From Dehalococcoidia bacterium (lineage in GTDB: Bacteria; Chloroflexota; Dehalococcoidia; GIF9; AB-539-J10): a DNA stretch of 5,667 nt. Made by a program: the position numbers and the translations under genes. Positions 1-5,242 of this stretch are shown here, piece by piece; the stretch's first letter is position 1, and each line of letters opens with the position of its first letter. The DNA lies in NCBI GenBank assembly GCA_029857995.1, contig JAOUFZ010000107.1:1-5667 (forward strand), given 5' to 3'. Below the pieces are notes generated by a model that was given only the letters and a program-made list of their open reading frames with translations, did not search any database and was not told the origin of the DNA.

Positions 1-173
1 TAAGCGGACTGACGAGCAAATCGGTGATGAAGCGCTTTCGCGAAAAAAGCTTTGCTGCCGGAGTTAACCGACAGCAAGTGGCTCAATGCCAAGAAATCGG
101 ACTGGAACTGGAAGAGTTTATGAGCCTGGGCATCGAAGCCATGAAAGGGATCGCCTCAGAGCTAGGATTGTGA
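1..173 (+). CDS. HDIG-family HD-domain hydrolase, C-terminal part (5' end outside window)
   Basis: The reading frame is open from the window edge and ends at TGA 171-173, giving 56 residues. The visible tail has a pattern I know from small (about 180-residue) HDIG-domain phosphohydrolases: a 'KSVMKRFREKSFAAGVNR' segment, then a Cys-x-Glu-like helix, then 'EFMSLGIEAMKGIASELGL' at the terminus. The metal-binding HD motif would lie upstream and is not visible. Members of this family are cytosolic metal-dependent phosphohydrolases whose substrate is usually unknown. A strong intrinsic terminator follows 24 bases after the stop, so this gene ends its transcript. Its last 33 coding bases and stop recur in slightly changed form at 3442-3474. 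The family call rests on remembered tail similarity only. Confidence 0.75.
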   Translation, partial: SGLTSKSVMKRFREKSFAAGVNRQQVAQCQEIGLELEEFMSLGIEAMKGIASELGL

Positions 174-178
174 CATCT
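141..178 (+). repeat. Direct repeat, copy 1 (3' end of HDIG gene)
   Basis: This 38-base stretch spans the last ten codons, the stop and five further bases of the HDIG gene. It matches 3442-3479 at 31 of 38 positions without gaps and in the same orientation. The longest identical run is 12 bases (ATTGTGACATCT). Confidence 0.75.
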
Positions 179-197
179 TTCGATTTCAACAAATTCA

Positions 198-231
198 GCA
201 GTGCGAGGCTCAAGCCTCGCACTGCGTTTTT
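198..231 (+). terminator. Rho-independent terminator of the HDIG hydrolase gene
   Basis: A perfect 12-bp GC-rich stem (GCAGTGCGAGGC at 198-209 with its complement at 214-225) closes a four-base TCAA loop. It is followed after one G by a run of five T (227-231). It lies 24 bases after the HDIG stop codon. The stem has no comparable T-run on the other strand, so it acts rightward. Confidence 0.9.
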
Positions 232-360
232 GAATACTTTCTTCCCAGAAGCAGCATTTCTATGATTGGTCCTTTCGATTGGGCACAAGCCCGATTACAG
301 AGATGGTCTGGAAGCCCAAGCTGCGACCAGCTCGCCACCGTCTCCACAAGCAAACTCCTA
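232..360. other. Intergenic stretch with no recognised feature
   Basis: Between the terminator and the promoter region of the PAS/HD-GYP gene I see no convincing gene. The only structure is a weak 7-bp hairpin with one G-T pair (ATTGGGC/GCCCGAT around 277-294). A leftward open frame crosses this region and the start of the next gene, but it has no family features and no ribosome-binding site that I could find. Confidence 0.4.
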
Positions 361-400
361 TTGCACATTAGTTGATGTGTTTGGTATAGTTGAATATAGC
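361..400 (+). promoter_or_regulatory. Candidate sigma-70 promoter(s) for the PAS/HD-GYP gene
   Basis: Two overlapping arrangements are possible: TTGCAC (361-366), 18-base spacer, TATAGT (385-390); or TTGATG (372-377), 17-base spacer, TATAGC (395-400). Either gives a leader of about 65-80 bases. The -10 boxes are good and the -35 boxes moderate. The octamer TTGAATAT occurs at 390-397 and again at 417-424, which might be a regulator site, although eight bases is short. Confidence 0.4.
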
Positions 401-450
401 TGGTTATGGTTGAAGATTGAATATCCAGCCAGATAGGGAAGGAAGCAGGC

Positions 451-522
451 ATGGTGGCAAGAACAGAAATTGCTGATGGAAGAAACAGAACCACCACACG
501 AAGAGTCAGAAGCTCTACCTAA
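451..522 (+). CDS. Possible 23-codon leader peptide overlapping the HD-GYP start
   Basis: ATG 451 follows the purine-rich GGGAAGGAAG (437-446), the best Shine-Dalgarno-like sequence near the HD-GYP start. It opens a 23-codon frame that ends at TAA 520-522, inside the HD-GYP gene in another frame. Translation of it could feed ribosomes to the real start (coupling). Alternatively the site may mark an old start lost by a frameshift. The peptide is rich in Arg and Thr and matches nothing I know. This is a weak candidate kept because it may decide how the next gene is started. Confidence 0.2.
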   Translation: MVARTEIADGRNRTTTRRVRSST

Positions 523-1864
523 AAGCAGAGAGATACACGGGGTCCTCGTGGCATGCTCCCGGGATGCCATACTCGAGGTAGACCGCAAAGGGACAATAGT
601 ATTCTGGAATAAAGGCGCAGAACAAGTCTTTGGCTACTCAAACCCCGAGATACTGGGGCAGCCACTAACCAAGTTGATTTCGGAGAAACACAGAGAAGGT
701 CACGCACGAGTATTAAGGGCTTTCCTGACCGGAAATTGCGGGGAAACAGCACTCATCGAAGGCGAAGCATTAAGAAAAGACGGCTCTACATTCCCCCTTG
801 AATTATCTCTCTCTATCAGGCGACAAAACGGCCAATCTTTGGGACTTGCCGTCGGAAGAGACATCACCGACCGCAAGAACACAGAGGGGGCACTAAGGGA
901 AAGCGCGGAACGTTATTGCAGCCTTTTTGCCACTTGCTTGGAAGCAGTTTTCTCTGCGGACGTCCCAGACAATACCGGAGTGAGTAACAAAGCGCTTGAG
1001 AAACTATCTGGCTATTGTCTGGAAGAATTGACCGAGATGAAGCCAACAGGGATCCTCCCTCCAGAAAGTAGAGAAGAGCTTTCCAAGCAAATAGACAAGA
1101 TGCTGAGCACAGATGAACCTATATTCAGCATAGTTCATGAGATTCTCAAGAAAGATGGCAGAAGAATATTCATAGAGCAGTATTTGAATTTCATCAATAG
1201 AAAAGACAAACTCGCAGGATTTCAGGAGTTTCGCAGTAACATCACCGCGCGCAATATAACAGAAGAACAATTGAAGAGTTCTTTTATCGACTTAACGAAA
1301 ATCGTTTCTCGTGTCATTGAATTTTATGACCCCTATACGGCAGAGCACCAGCAAAGAGTAGCTGAACTGGCCCATATTGCAGGTGAGAATATGGGCTTGG
1401 CTGAGGATGTAGTCGAGAGGCTTTACTTCAACGGATTACTCCACGACATCGGCAAGATTTCCATCCCGAGGAGTATCCTTACCAAGCCGGGTAAACTGGC
1501 TGAGGAAGAATGGGCCCTTATCCGTGCCCACACGAAACAAGGTTATAGTGTATTGAAGGACGCAAACCTTCCCTGGCCAGCAGCCGACGTAGCGCTGCAA
1601 CACCACGAACGGCTAGATGGCTCGGGTTATCCTAACGGCATCACAGGAGATAAGCTAAGTCTGGAGGTCAGTATTCTCGCTGTCTGCGATGTGGTGGAGG
1701 CCATGAGTTCCCATCGTCCTTATCGTCCAGCAAGAACCACGGCGGATGTTCTAAAAGAACTCAAAGACGGCAGGGGAACAAAGTACGATGCCAGTGTGGT
1801 GGATGTGATGCTGCCTATGATTGAAAGTGGAGAGTTTAAGTGTGCATGGGATCCTAAGAACTGA
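470..1864 (+). CDS. PAS-PAS-HD-GYP protein, predicted cyclic-di-GMP phosphodiesterase
   Basis: This is a cytosolic sensor-effector protein of 464 residues with no signal peptide or membrane segment. PAS 1 covers about residues 20-135 ('ILEVDRKGTIVFWNKGAEQV', 'RKDGSTFPLELS', ending in the usual 'GRDITDRK'). A more diverged PAS 2 covers about 146-265. The HD-GYP domain runs from about 275 to 460. It has the first metal ligand H293 in 'YTAEHQQRVAELA', the HD pair H325-D326 in 'HDIGK', and the intact signature 'HHERLDGSGYP' at 378-388. The 'DVVEAMSSHRPYRPA' and 'GRGTKYDASVVD' blocks near the end are also typical. Known family members hydrolyse cyclic-di-GMP; activity and PAS ligand here are inferred. 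The start is unsure: TTG 470 is the longest option, but ATG 476, six bases on, is at least as likely. Neither has a good ribosome-binding site, and the frame is closed upstream by TAG 434-436. Confidence 0.9.
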   Translation: MLMEETEPPHEESEALPKSREIHGVLVACSRDAILEVDRKGTIVFWNKGAEQVFGYSNPEILGQPLTKLISEKHREGHARVLRAFLTGNCGETALIEGEALRKDGSTFPLELSLSIRRQNGQSLGLAVGRDITDRKNTEGALRESAERYCSLFATCLEAVFSADVPDNTGVSNKALEKLSGYCLEELTEMKPTGILPPESREELSKQIDKMLSTDEPIFSIVHEILKKDGRRIFIEQYLNFINRKDKLAGFQEFRSNITARNITEEQLKSSFIDLTKIVSRVIEFYDPYTAEHQQRVAELAHIAGENMGLAEDVVERLYFNGLLHDIGKISIPRSILTKPGKLAEEEWALIRAHTKQGYSVLKDANLPWPAADVALQHHERLDGSGYPNGITGDKLSLEVSILAVCDVVEAMSSHRPYRPARTTADVLKELKDGRGTKYDASVVDVMLPMIESGEFKCAWDPKN

Positions 1865-1913
1865 AAGAGCACGACTGCAAAAGTCCTGGGTGCGTAACGA
1901 CGTCCTCAATGCT

Positions 1914-1941
1914 TTGAGAGAGCTAATGATTGATGTATGCT
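1914..1941 (+). promoter_or_regulatory. Candidate promoter for the membrane protein/transglutaminase pair
   Basis: TTGAGA (1914-1919), a 16-base spacer and TATGCT (1936-1941) match sigma-70 boxes at 5/6 and 4/6. They would start RNA about 35-40 bases before ATG 1986. The 121-base gap after the HD-GYP stop has no terminator that I can see, so read-through from the HD-GYP gene is also possible. Confidence 0.3.
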
Positions 1942-1970
1942 TATAGAGCTGTCCGGCAGCATATTCTGCC

Positions 1971-1977
1971 AAGGGAG
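1971..1977 (+). promoter_or_regulatory. Ribosome-binding site for the gene at 1986
   Basis: AAGGGAG lies 8 bases before ATG 1986 and supports that start. Confidence 0.65.
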
Positions 1978-1985
1978 TTAGGCCC

Positions 1986-2477
1986 ATGAGTGTGAGTGAG
2001 ATAGGTCCCGCCACTCCTTTCTATGTGATTGTACTACTCTGGATAGCTAGAGTCATAATCTGGACGTTCATTTGTGGTTTGCTGGCCTGGCTCGGGATTA
2101 GGGCGTTGGATGCACTCACTCGACTCATCCATGAACGGGAGAGAATAGGAGAGAGCCCGATTTCAGTAGGCCTATTCATAGCCGGTTTCTTCATCCTGAT
2201 CGGTTTGGTTATCCACGGCGTGGTAACCGGTCCTGTTTTAGTTGGCGGCGGCCTGCTGGCAAGTCTGATTGATCCCAGAAGGCTGGGCCTGGTTGCCGTT
2301 ACCTTTCTGGTGGCTCTCCTATTGGGAGTGGCCTTGCTGCACATCGTGGACAAGCTGACGCCAAAAATTCCCTTCCTCAGCGTTGAACAGAATCCGGTTG
2401 CGGTGGGCATATATGTCTTTGGCTATCTGGTTTTCTTTGGCTTGATAATCCACGGTGCCTTGATAATGCCCTTGTGA
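1986..2477 (+). CDS. Four-helix membrane protein with internal duplication, DUF350-like
   Basis: The 163-residue product is strongly hydrophobic, with helices at about 14-36, 59-82, 98-120 and 137-160. It is built from two related halves. Residues 40-83 ('LDALTRL...SPISVGLFIAGF...GLVIHG...GP') align with 120-162 ('VDKLTPK...NPVAVGIYVFGY...GLIIHG...MP'). Each half has a D-x-LT motif, then a P-[IV]-x-VG segment opening a helix that ends in GL-[VI]-IHG. A doubled helix-pair with 'LTP' and 'N-x-x-VG' motifs is the design of the DUF350 (YjfL-like) family of bacterial inner-membrane proteins of unknown function, so I call it DUF350-like from motif resemblance. It has a good ribosome-binding site. 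The next gene starts 6 bases after its stop, which implies one mRNA and perhaps translational coupling. Confidence 0.75.
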   Translation: MSVSEIGPATPFYVIVLLWIARVIIWTFICGLLAWLGIRALDALTRLIHERERIGESPISVGLFIAGFFILIGLVIHGVVTGPVLVGGGLLASLIDPRRLGLVAVTFLVALLLGVALLHIVDKLTPKIPFLSVEQNPVAVGIYVFGYLVFFGLIIHGALIMPL

Positions 2478-2483
2478 GCTATC

Positions 2484-3302
2484 ATGCCAAAACATTTGAT
2501 GGCCATTGTCTTCACCTTAGCTATCCTGGCAGTGCTGATGCCTGCTTCTATCCTGGCTATACCATCGGCAAAATTCTATCAAGAAGGCGGAGAGATCTTT
2601 GATGACTGGGATATATGTCGTACTGATGCTGCTGGTGAAGACGGTTTCTTCCAGGTTTCTGCCACGGGTTTTTATCCCATTATCGTGGGTGAGAGTCTGG
2701 GACAAAATGCAGACCAGGCTTATCGTATTGGCCAGCAATTTGCCGGAGACTATCCAGATATGCATCAGAGAGCGGAGGAGATTTTTGCTTTTGCGCGTGA
2801 TAGGGTTAGATATACCTCCGATGAAAGCCAGTTCAGCTTTGCAGAATTCGCTCAGAATGCTGACGAGCTGGCGGTGACTATTAAAGACAAGGGGGTTGCT
2901 CATGGTGATTGCGAGGACTATGCTGTATTGCTTGCTGTTATGTATAAAGGTGCGGGGTTCCGTTCCGCCATAGTGTTAGCGCCCGAACATGCTGCGGCTC
3001 TGGTTTACTTGCCCGAATACAGGGAAGCTAATCAAAGCCTATCGGTTGACGGTGAGGCTGGATGGATCTGGGCTGAAGCTACGGGCGGAAATAATCCTCT
3101 AGGTTGGATGCCAGAGGAATTCTTGGGAACTGAGCTAGAAGTCTACGAAGTTGAGGATAAAGCCATAACTAAGGGAGAACCACCCGATAAACCTTCCACC
3201 GTCATTACCCCGGACGGTGGCAGCAGCGGAATCCATATATCCCCCTTCTTCATTGTTATTGTCCTTCTGTTGCTTATTTCCCTGTTTCGCAGGCGGCGCT
3301 GA
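2484..3302 (+). CDS. Exported, membrane-anchored transglutaminase-like (papain-fold) protein
   Basis: The 272-residue product starts with a signal peptide (hydrophobic core about 6-24, likely cut near A25). It ends with a second hydrophobic helix (about 253-268) and four arginines, the layout of a protein outside the membrane held by a C-terminal anchor with its tail inside. Between them lies a transglutaminase-like core. It shows nucleophile C143 in 'HGDCEDYAVLLAVMYKGAGF', H169 in 'PEHAAALVY' and acidic E198 in 'GWIWAEATG', in the order and spacing of the Cys-His-Asp/Glu triad. Family members cleave or cross-link amide bonds, often in envelope proteins; the substrate here is unknown. A Gly/Ser/Pro-rich stretch (231-250) separates core and anchor. 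The start follows the DUF350-like stop by 6 bases without a clear Shine-Dalgarno, which suggests coupled translation. No LPXTG-type sorting motif is visible before the anchor. Confidence 0.88.
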   Translation: MPKHLMAIVFTLAILAVLMPASILAIPSAKFYQEGGEIFDDWDICRTDAAGEDGFFQVSATGFYPIIVGESLGQNADQAYRIGQQFAGDYPDMHQRAEEIFAFARDRVRYTSDESQFSFAEFAQNADELAVTIKDKGVAHGDCEDYAVLLAVMYKGAGFRSAIVLAPEHAAALVYLPEYREANQSLSVDGEAGWIWAEATGGNNPLGWMPEEFLGTELEVYEVEDKAITKGEPPDKPSTVITPDGGSSGIHISPFFIVIVLLLLISLFRRRR

Positions 3303-3441
3303 GTCAACCTGGTTCTGGTTCTGCCCAAAGCAAACCCGGCTTGGTAGCCGAAGAACTTAAACGAGGCCGAAGGGATTCAAGCTCACTTCCTCAATGCCTC
3401 ATACCAGGAGAGCTCAGACTTCACACGGAGACTCTATCAAC
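3303..3441. other. Intergenic stretch after the transglutaminase gene
   Basis: No intrinsic terminator with a T-run is visible on either strand, though two tail-to-tail transcripts meet here. One rightward frame stays open to the TGA at 3443-3445 and reads Arg- and Ser-rich sequence without family features. It may be decayed coding sequence joined to the repeat that begins at 3442, but this is not shown. Confidence 0.3.
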
Positions 3442-3474
3442 ATGAAAGGAATTGCCTCAGAGTGGAAATTGTGA
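3442..3474 (+). pseudogene. Remnant of the 3' end of an HDIG hydrolase gene
   Basis: Read in frame, these bases give MKGIASEWKL and a TGA stop, against MKGIASELGL and TGA at the end of the HDIG gene (141-173). Two of the seven base changes are silent third-position changes (GGG/GGA, ATC/ATT) and the rest cluster in the codons before the last. Upstream of 3442 the same frame no longer resembles the family, so only the tail is left. The remnant overlaps, on the opposite strand, the last codons of the HAD phosphatase gene. Confidence 0.55.
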
Positions 3475-3479
3475 CATCT
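3442..3479 (+). repeat. Direct repeat, copy 2 (overlaps 3' end of HAD phosphatase gene)
   Basis: This is the partner of 141-178, 3301 bases to the right. It contains the HAD phosphatase stop codon (3457-3459, minus strand) and supplies that protein's last six or so residues from the antisense of the HDIG tail. Confidence 0.75.
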
Positions 3480-4107
3480 GTTCCAGGTCCTTAACGACGT
3501 CCCTGAAGTCTTCGAAAGGCTTACAATTCAGGTTGTTCTCTTTGCTGTACGCCAGCAAGTCGCCTGTGGCAAATACATGGTGAGCATATTTTGCCGGAGC
3601 AACATCCGAATCGCCATTCCCTATATATATGACCCTGTACCCGAGCCTGAGAAACGATTCGACATATGCCTCTTTGAAGCCATCCTCCAACCTTTTGCCA
3701 TCCGGCCCCAAATATTGAACTTTCATTCCCTCAGGATGGAAGGAGGCCTGTGCGGCATATACTTCGATGTCCGCTAGCCCCAGACCCTTCAGCACAGCCC
3801 TTATGTAAAAATCCAGACCGTTACTCACAATGACCAATCTTAAGGCTTTTTCCAGGCAGTAAGTCACCAATTCATGAAATCCAGCTCGAACCTTAGCTCC
3901 GCCTTGTAGAGCCTCCAGTAGTCTATGCTTATCTGCTTTGACCATGGCAAAAGCCCTGGTATTGAACTCCCCGACAGATATCCTGTGCTCCCTATACTGT
4001 CGCAGCAATTGCCGCCAATCTCCCTGAGCGAAGGCATCCAAAAGAAGGAAGCTAATGTCTTCTTCGGTAACCGTGCCGTCGAAATCACATTGAACCAAGG
4101 TCTTCAT
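3457..4107 (-). CDS. MtnX-like HAD-IB family phosphatase
   Basis: The 216-residue cytosolic protein carries all four HAD motifs. Motif I is 'DFDGTVT' with nucleophile D8 and acid/base D10. Motif II is 'VIVSNG' with S95. Motif III is probably K145 in 'DGFKEAYV', and motif IV is 'IGNGDSD' with D166 and D168. The helical insert between motifs I and II (about 15-75) is the C1 cap seen in phosphoserine phosphatase and in MtnX, the 2-hydroxy-3-keto-5-methylthiopentenyl-1-phosphate phosphatase of methionine salvage. Length and the 'DFDGTVT-EED' start fit the MtnX-like group. No other salvage gene is in the window, so the substrate is open. I choose ATG 4107 over GTG 4116 because the Shine-Dalgarno GGAG lies 8 bases before the ATG and overlaps the GTG. 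The last residues (about MSQFPL) fall in the HDIG-like repeat and may not be original to the family. Confidence 0.88.
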   Translation of the reverse strand: MKTLVQCDFDGTVTEEDISFLLLDAFAQGDWRQLLRQYREHRISVGEFNTRAFAMVKADKHRLLEALQGGAKVRAGFHELVTYCLEKALRLVIVSNGLDFYIRAVLKGLGLADIEVYAAQASFHPEGMKVQYLGPDGKRLEDGFKEAYVESFLRLGYRVIYIGNGDSDVAPAKYAHHVFATGDLLAYSKENNLNCKPFEDFRDVVKDLEQMSQFPL

Positions 4108-4115
4108 CCCTGACA

Positions 4116-4119
4116 CTCC
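4116..4119 (-). promoter_or_regulatory. Ribosome-binding site that fixes the HAD phosphatase start
   Basis: On the minus strand GGAG lies 8 bases before ATG 4107. It shares its final G with the alternative GTG 4116, so it cannot serve that start. Confidence 0.6.
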
Positions 4120-4199
4120 AGTACAATATACGGGCTCTCCTTTGCGACCTCACCTTCTATGCTTAGCGCTCGGAGACAACCACGGTTACATTAACACAC

Positions 4200-4240
4200 T
4201 GTGTCGGGAAGATAAAGGCAAGGCTCTCTTTGCCGACACA
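4200..4240. repeat. Inverted repeat between divergent genes, possible operator or leader hairpin
   Basis: TGTGTCGG (4200-4207) is the reverse complement of CCGACACA (4233-4240), with 25 bases between. An inner, competing hairpin can form from GGCAA (4217-4221) and TTGCC (4230-4234). The right arm ends four bases before the -35 box of the GreA-like gene, a suitable place for a regulator. It could instead fold in the leader of the HAD phosphatase mRNA. It has no T-run in either direction, so it is not an obvious terminator. Confidence 0.4.
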
Positions 4241-4244
4241 TAAA

Positions 4245-4273
4245 TTGACAGTATCTATTTTTGAAGCTATGAT
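4245..4273 (+). promoter_or_regulatory. Near-consensus sigma-70 promoter of the GreA-like gene
   Basis: TTGACA (4245-4250, 6/6), a 17-base spacer and TATGAT (4268-4273, 5/6) make this the best promoter in the window. RNA should start at about 4279-4281, which leaves only about 2-4 bases before GTG 4283. Confidence 0.85.
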
Positions 4274-4282
4274 TCATTCTTC

Positions 4283-5095
4283 GTGGGAAACATAGAGCGC
4301 ACCTCGACGCTTGCTGAGGCAGCCGACGCTTTTCTAGCACATTTGCCACCCGAAGAAAGGGGAAAGGTACAGGCAGAAATTATTAAATTCGTCAGATGGC
4401 TTGGCTCAAGCAGGCAGGTGCAGGACATCAGCCCCGTGGATGTGGCTAGCTACGGCGAACAGATTACCCCATCGGCAGCCGAGCCCCTCAGGTCCTTTCT
4501 TACCTACATTCGGAAAAAGAGCTCCAGCAGCATAGCTCTAGCTCCTCACCTCAGGGCAAAAAAAACTTCTTCAAAGAAAACCGCCTTCATCTGGCAGAGT
4601 AGTCATCAGGGCCACGTTACGCTTACTGCGCAAGGCTACGAAAAATTGGAAAAGGAATTAGCTAACCTGATAAGTCAGCGGTCTCAAGTTATCGAAGAGA
4701 TGCAAAAAGCAGCCGCCGACAAGGACTTTCGAGAAAATGCCCCTCTGGCAGCAGCTAGAGAGCAAAAGGCTCATCTGGAAGGAAGAATCAAGGAGATAGA
4801 ATCGATCCTAAATCAAGCGAAGATAATGGGGGAAGGCCACCACACGACCACAGCTAAACTCGGAGACACAGTAGTACTTCGTGATTTATCCTCAGACAAA
4901 GAGCTCAGCTATACTCTAGTCGACCCGCCGGAAGCAAATCCAGCCAAGGGTAGACTTTCTGTTGCTTCTCCCTTGGGCAAAGCAATCCTGGACAAACAAA
5001 TCGGACAAACAGTCGAGGTTGCTGCGCCTGCCGGCACCTTCTGTTGCCGCATTGAAAGCATTGTGGCCCTATCAACGGAACAGAAGCGGAAGTGA
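4283..5095 (+). CDS. GreA-family transcription factor with N-terminal SAM-like domain
   Basis: Residues about 108-262 form a complete GreA/GreB-type protein. They hold the N-terminal coiled coil (111-183, with 'LTAQGYEKLEKELANL' and 'EGRIKEIESILNQAKI') and the C-terminal FKBP-like domain (188-262, with 'LGDTVVLRDL' and the 'SPLGKAILDKQIG' block). Such factors bind the RNA polymerase secondary channel and rescue stalled complexes by RNA cleavage. The tip keeps the two acidic residues, D148 and E151, in 'KDFRENAPLAAAREQ'. Residues about 8-80 are an extra helical domain ('TLAEAADAFLAHL', 'IIKFVRWLG', 'ISPVDVASYGEQI', 'LRSFLTYIRKK'). It resembles the SAM-like core-binding domain of tyrosine recombinases, and a basic linker follows. 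Usual GreA length is about 158 residues, against 270 here. GTG 4283 has no Shine-Dalgarno and the frame is closed by TGA 4262-4264, so leaderless initiation is likely. Whether it is the main GreA or a second copy cannot be told. Confidence 0.88.
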   Translation: MGNIERTSTLAEAADAFLAHLPPEERGKVQAEIIKFVRWLGSSRQVQDISPVDVASYGEQITPSAAEPLRSFLTYIRKKSSSSIALAPHLRAKKTSSKKTAFIWQSSHQGHVTLTAQGYEKLEKELANLISQRSQVIEEMQKAAADKDFRENAPLAAAREQKAHLEGRIKEIESILNQAKIMGEGHHTTTAKLGDTVVLRDLSSDKELSYTLVDPPEANPAKGRLSVASPLGKAILDKQIGQTVEVAAPAGTFCCRIESIVALSTEQKRK

Positions 5096-5113
5096 GCCCG
5101 CACCCTGATAAGA

Positions 5114-5165
5114 GACTAACAGGCGCAAATAAATAAGACGGGGTCAAAGCTGCGCCAGTCTTTTT
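5114..5165 (+). terminator. Candidate intrinsic terminator of the GreA-like gene
   Basis: GACT (5114-5117) and GGCGCA (5122-5127) pair with AGTC (5157-5160) and TGCGCC (5151-5156), with a four-base bulge. Five T (5161-5165) follow. The loop is long (23 bases), so strength is uncertain, but the place, 19 bases after the stop codon, is right. Confidence 0.5.
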
Positions 5166-5194
5166 CCGCTTCGACTGCACAGACATTCCATGGT

Positions 5195-5223
5195 TTGTTG
5201 ATTCCTCAGACGTGTGGCATAAT
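5195..5223 (+). promoter_or_regulatory. Promoter of the tRNA-Ser gene
   Basis: TTGTTG (5195-5200), a 17-base spacer and CATAAT (5218-5223, 5/6) would start RNA near 5230, about 12 bases before the mature tRNA. This is a typical layout for a single tRNA gene. Confidence 0.55.
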
Positions 5224-5242
5224 GAACTAAGCGGCACGAAGC

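Noticed and set aside
210..497. Leftward 95-codon open frame over the HD-GYP upstream region
   Set aside because: It overlaps the rightward terminator, promoter and gene start, has no recognisable motif and no ribosome-binding site, and its composition looks like non-coding sequence.
2021..2410. Leftward 129-codon open frame opposite the DUF350-like gene
   Set aside because: It is antisense to a gene with clear membrane helices and an internal repeat, and its Arg/Thr/Ser-rich composition is what antisense of such a gene gives.
3303..3441. Terminator between the transglutaminase and HAD phosphatase genes
   Set aside because: The sequence has short self-complementary words such as GAGCTC, but no stem followed by a T-run on either strand.
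1894..3502. Shared 11-mer TAACGACGTCC at 1894-1904 and 3492-3502
   Set aside because: Several 11-base matches are expected by chance in a window of this size, and the flanks do not align.
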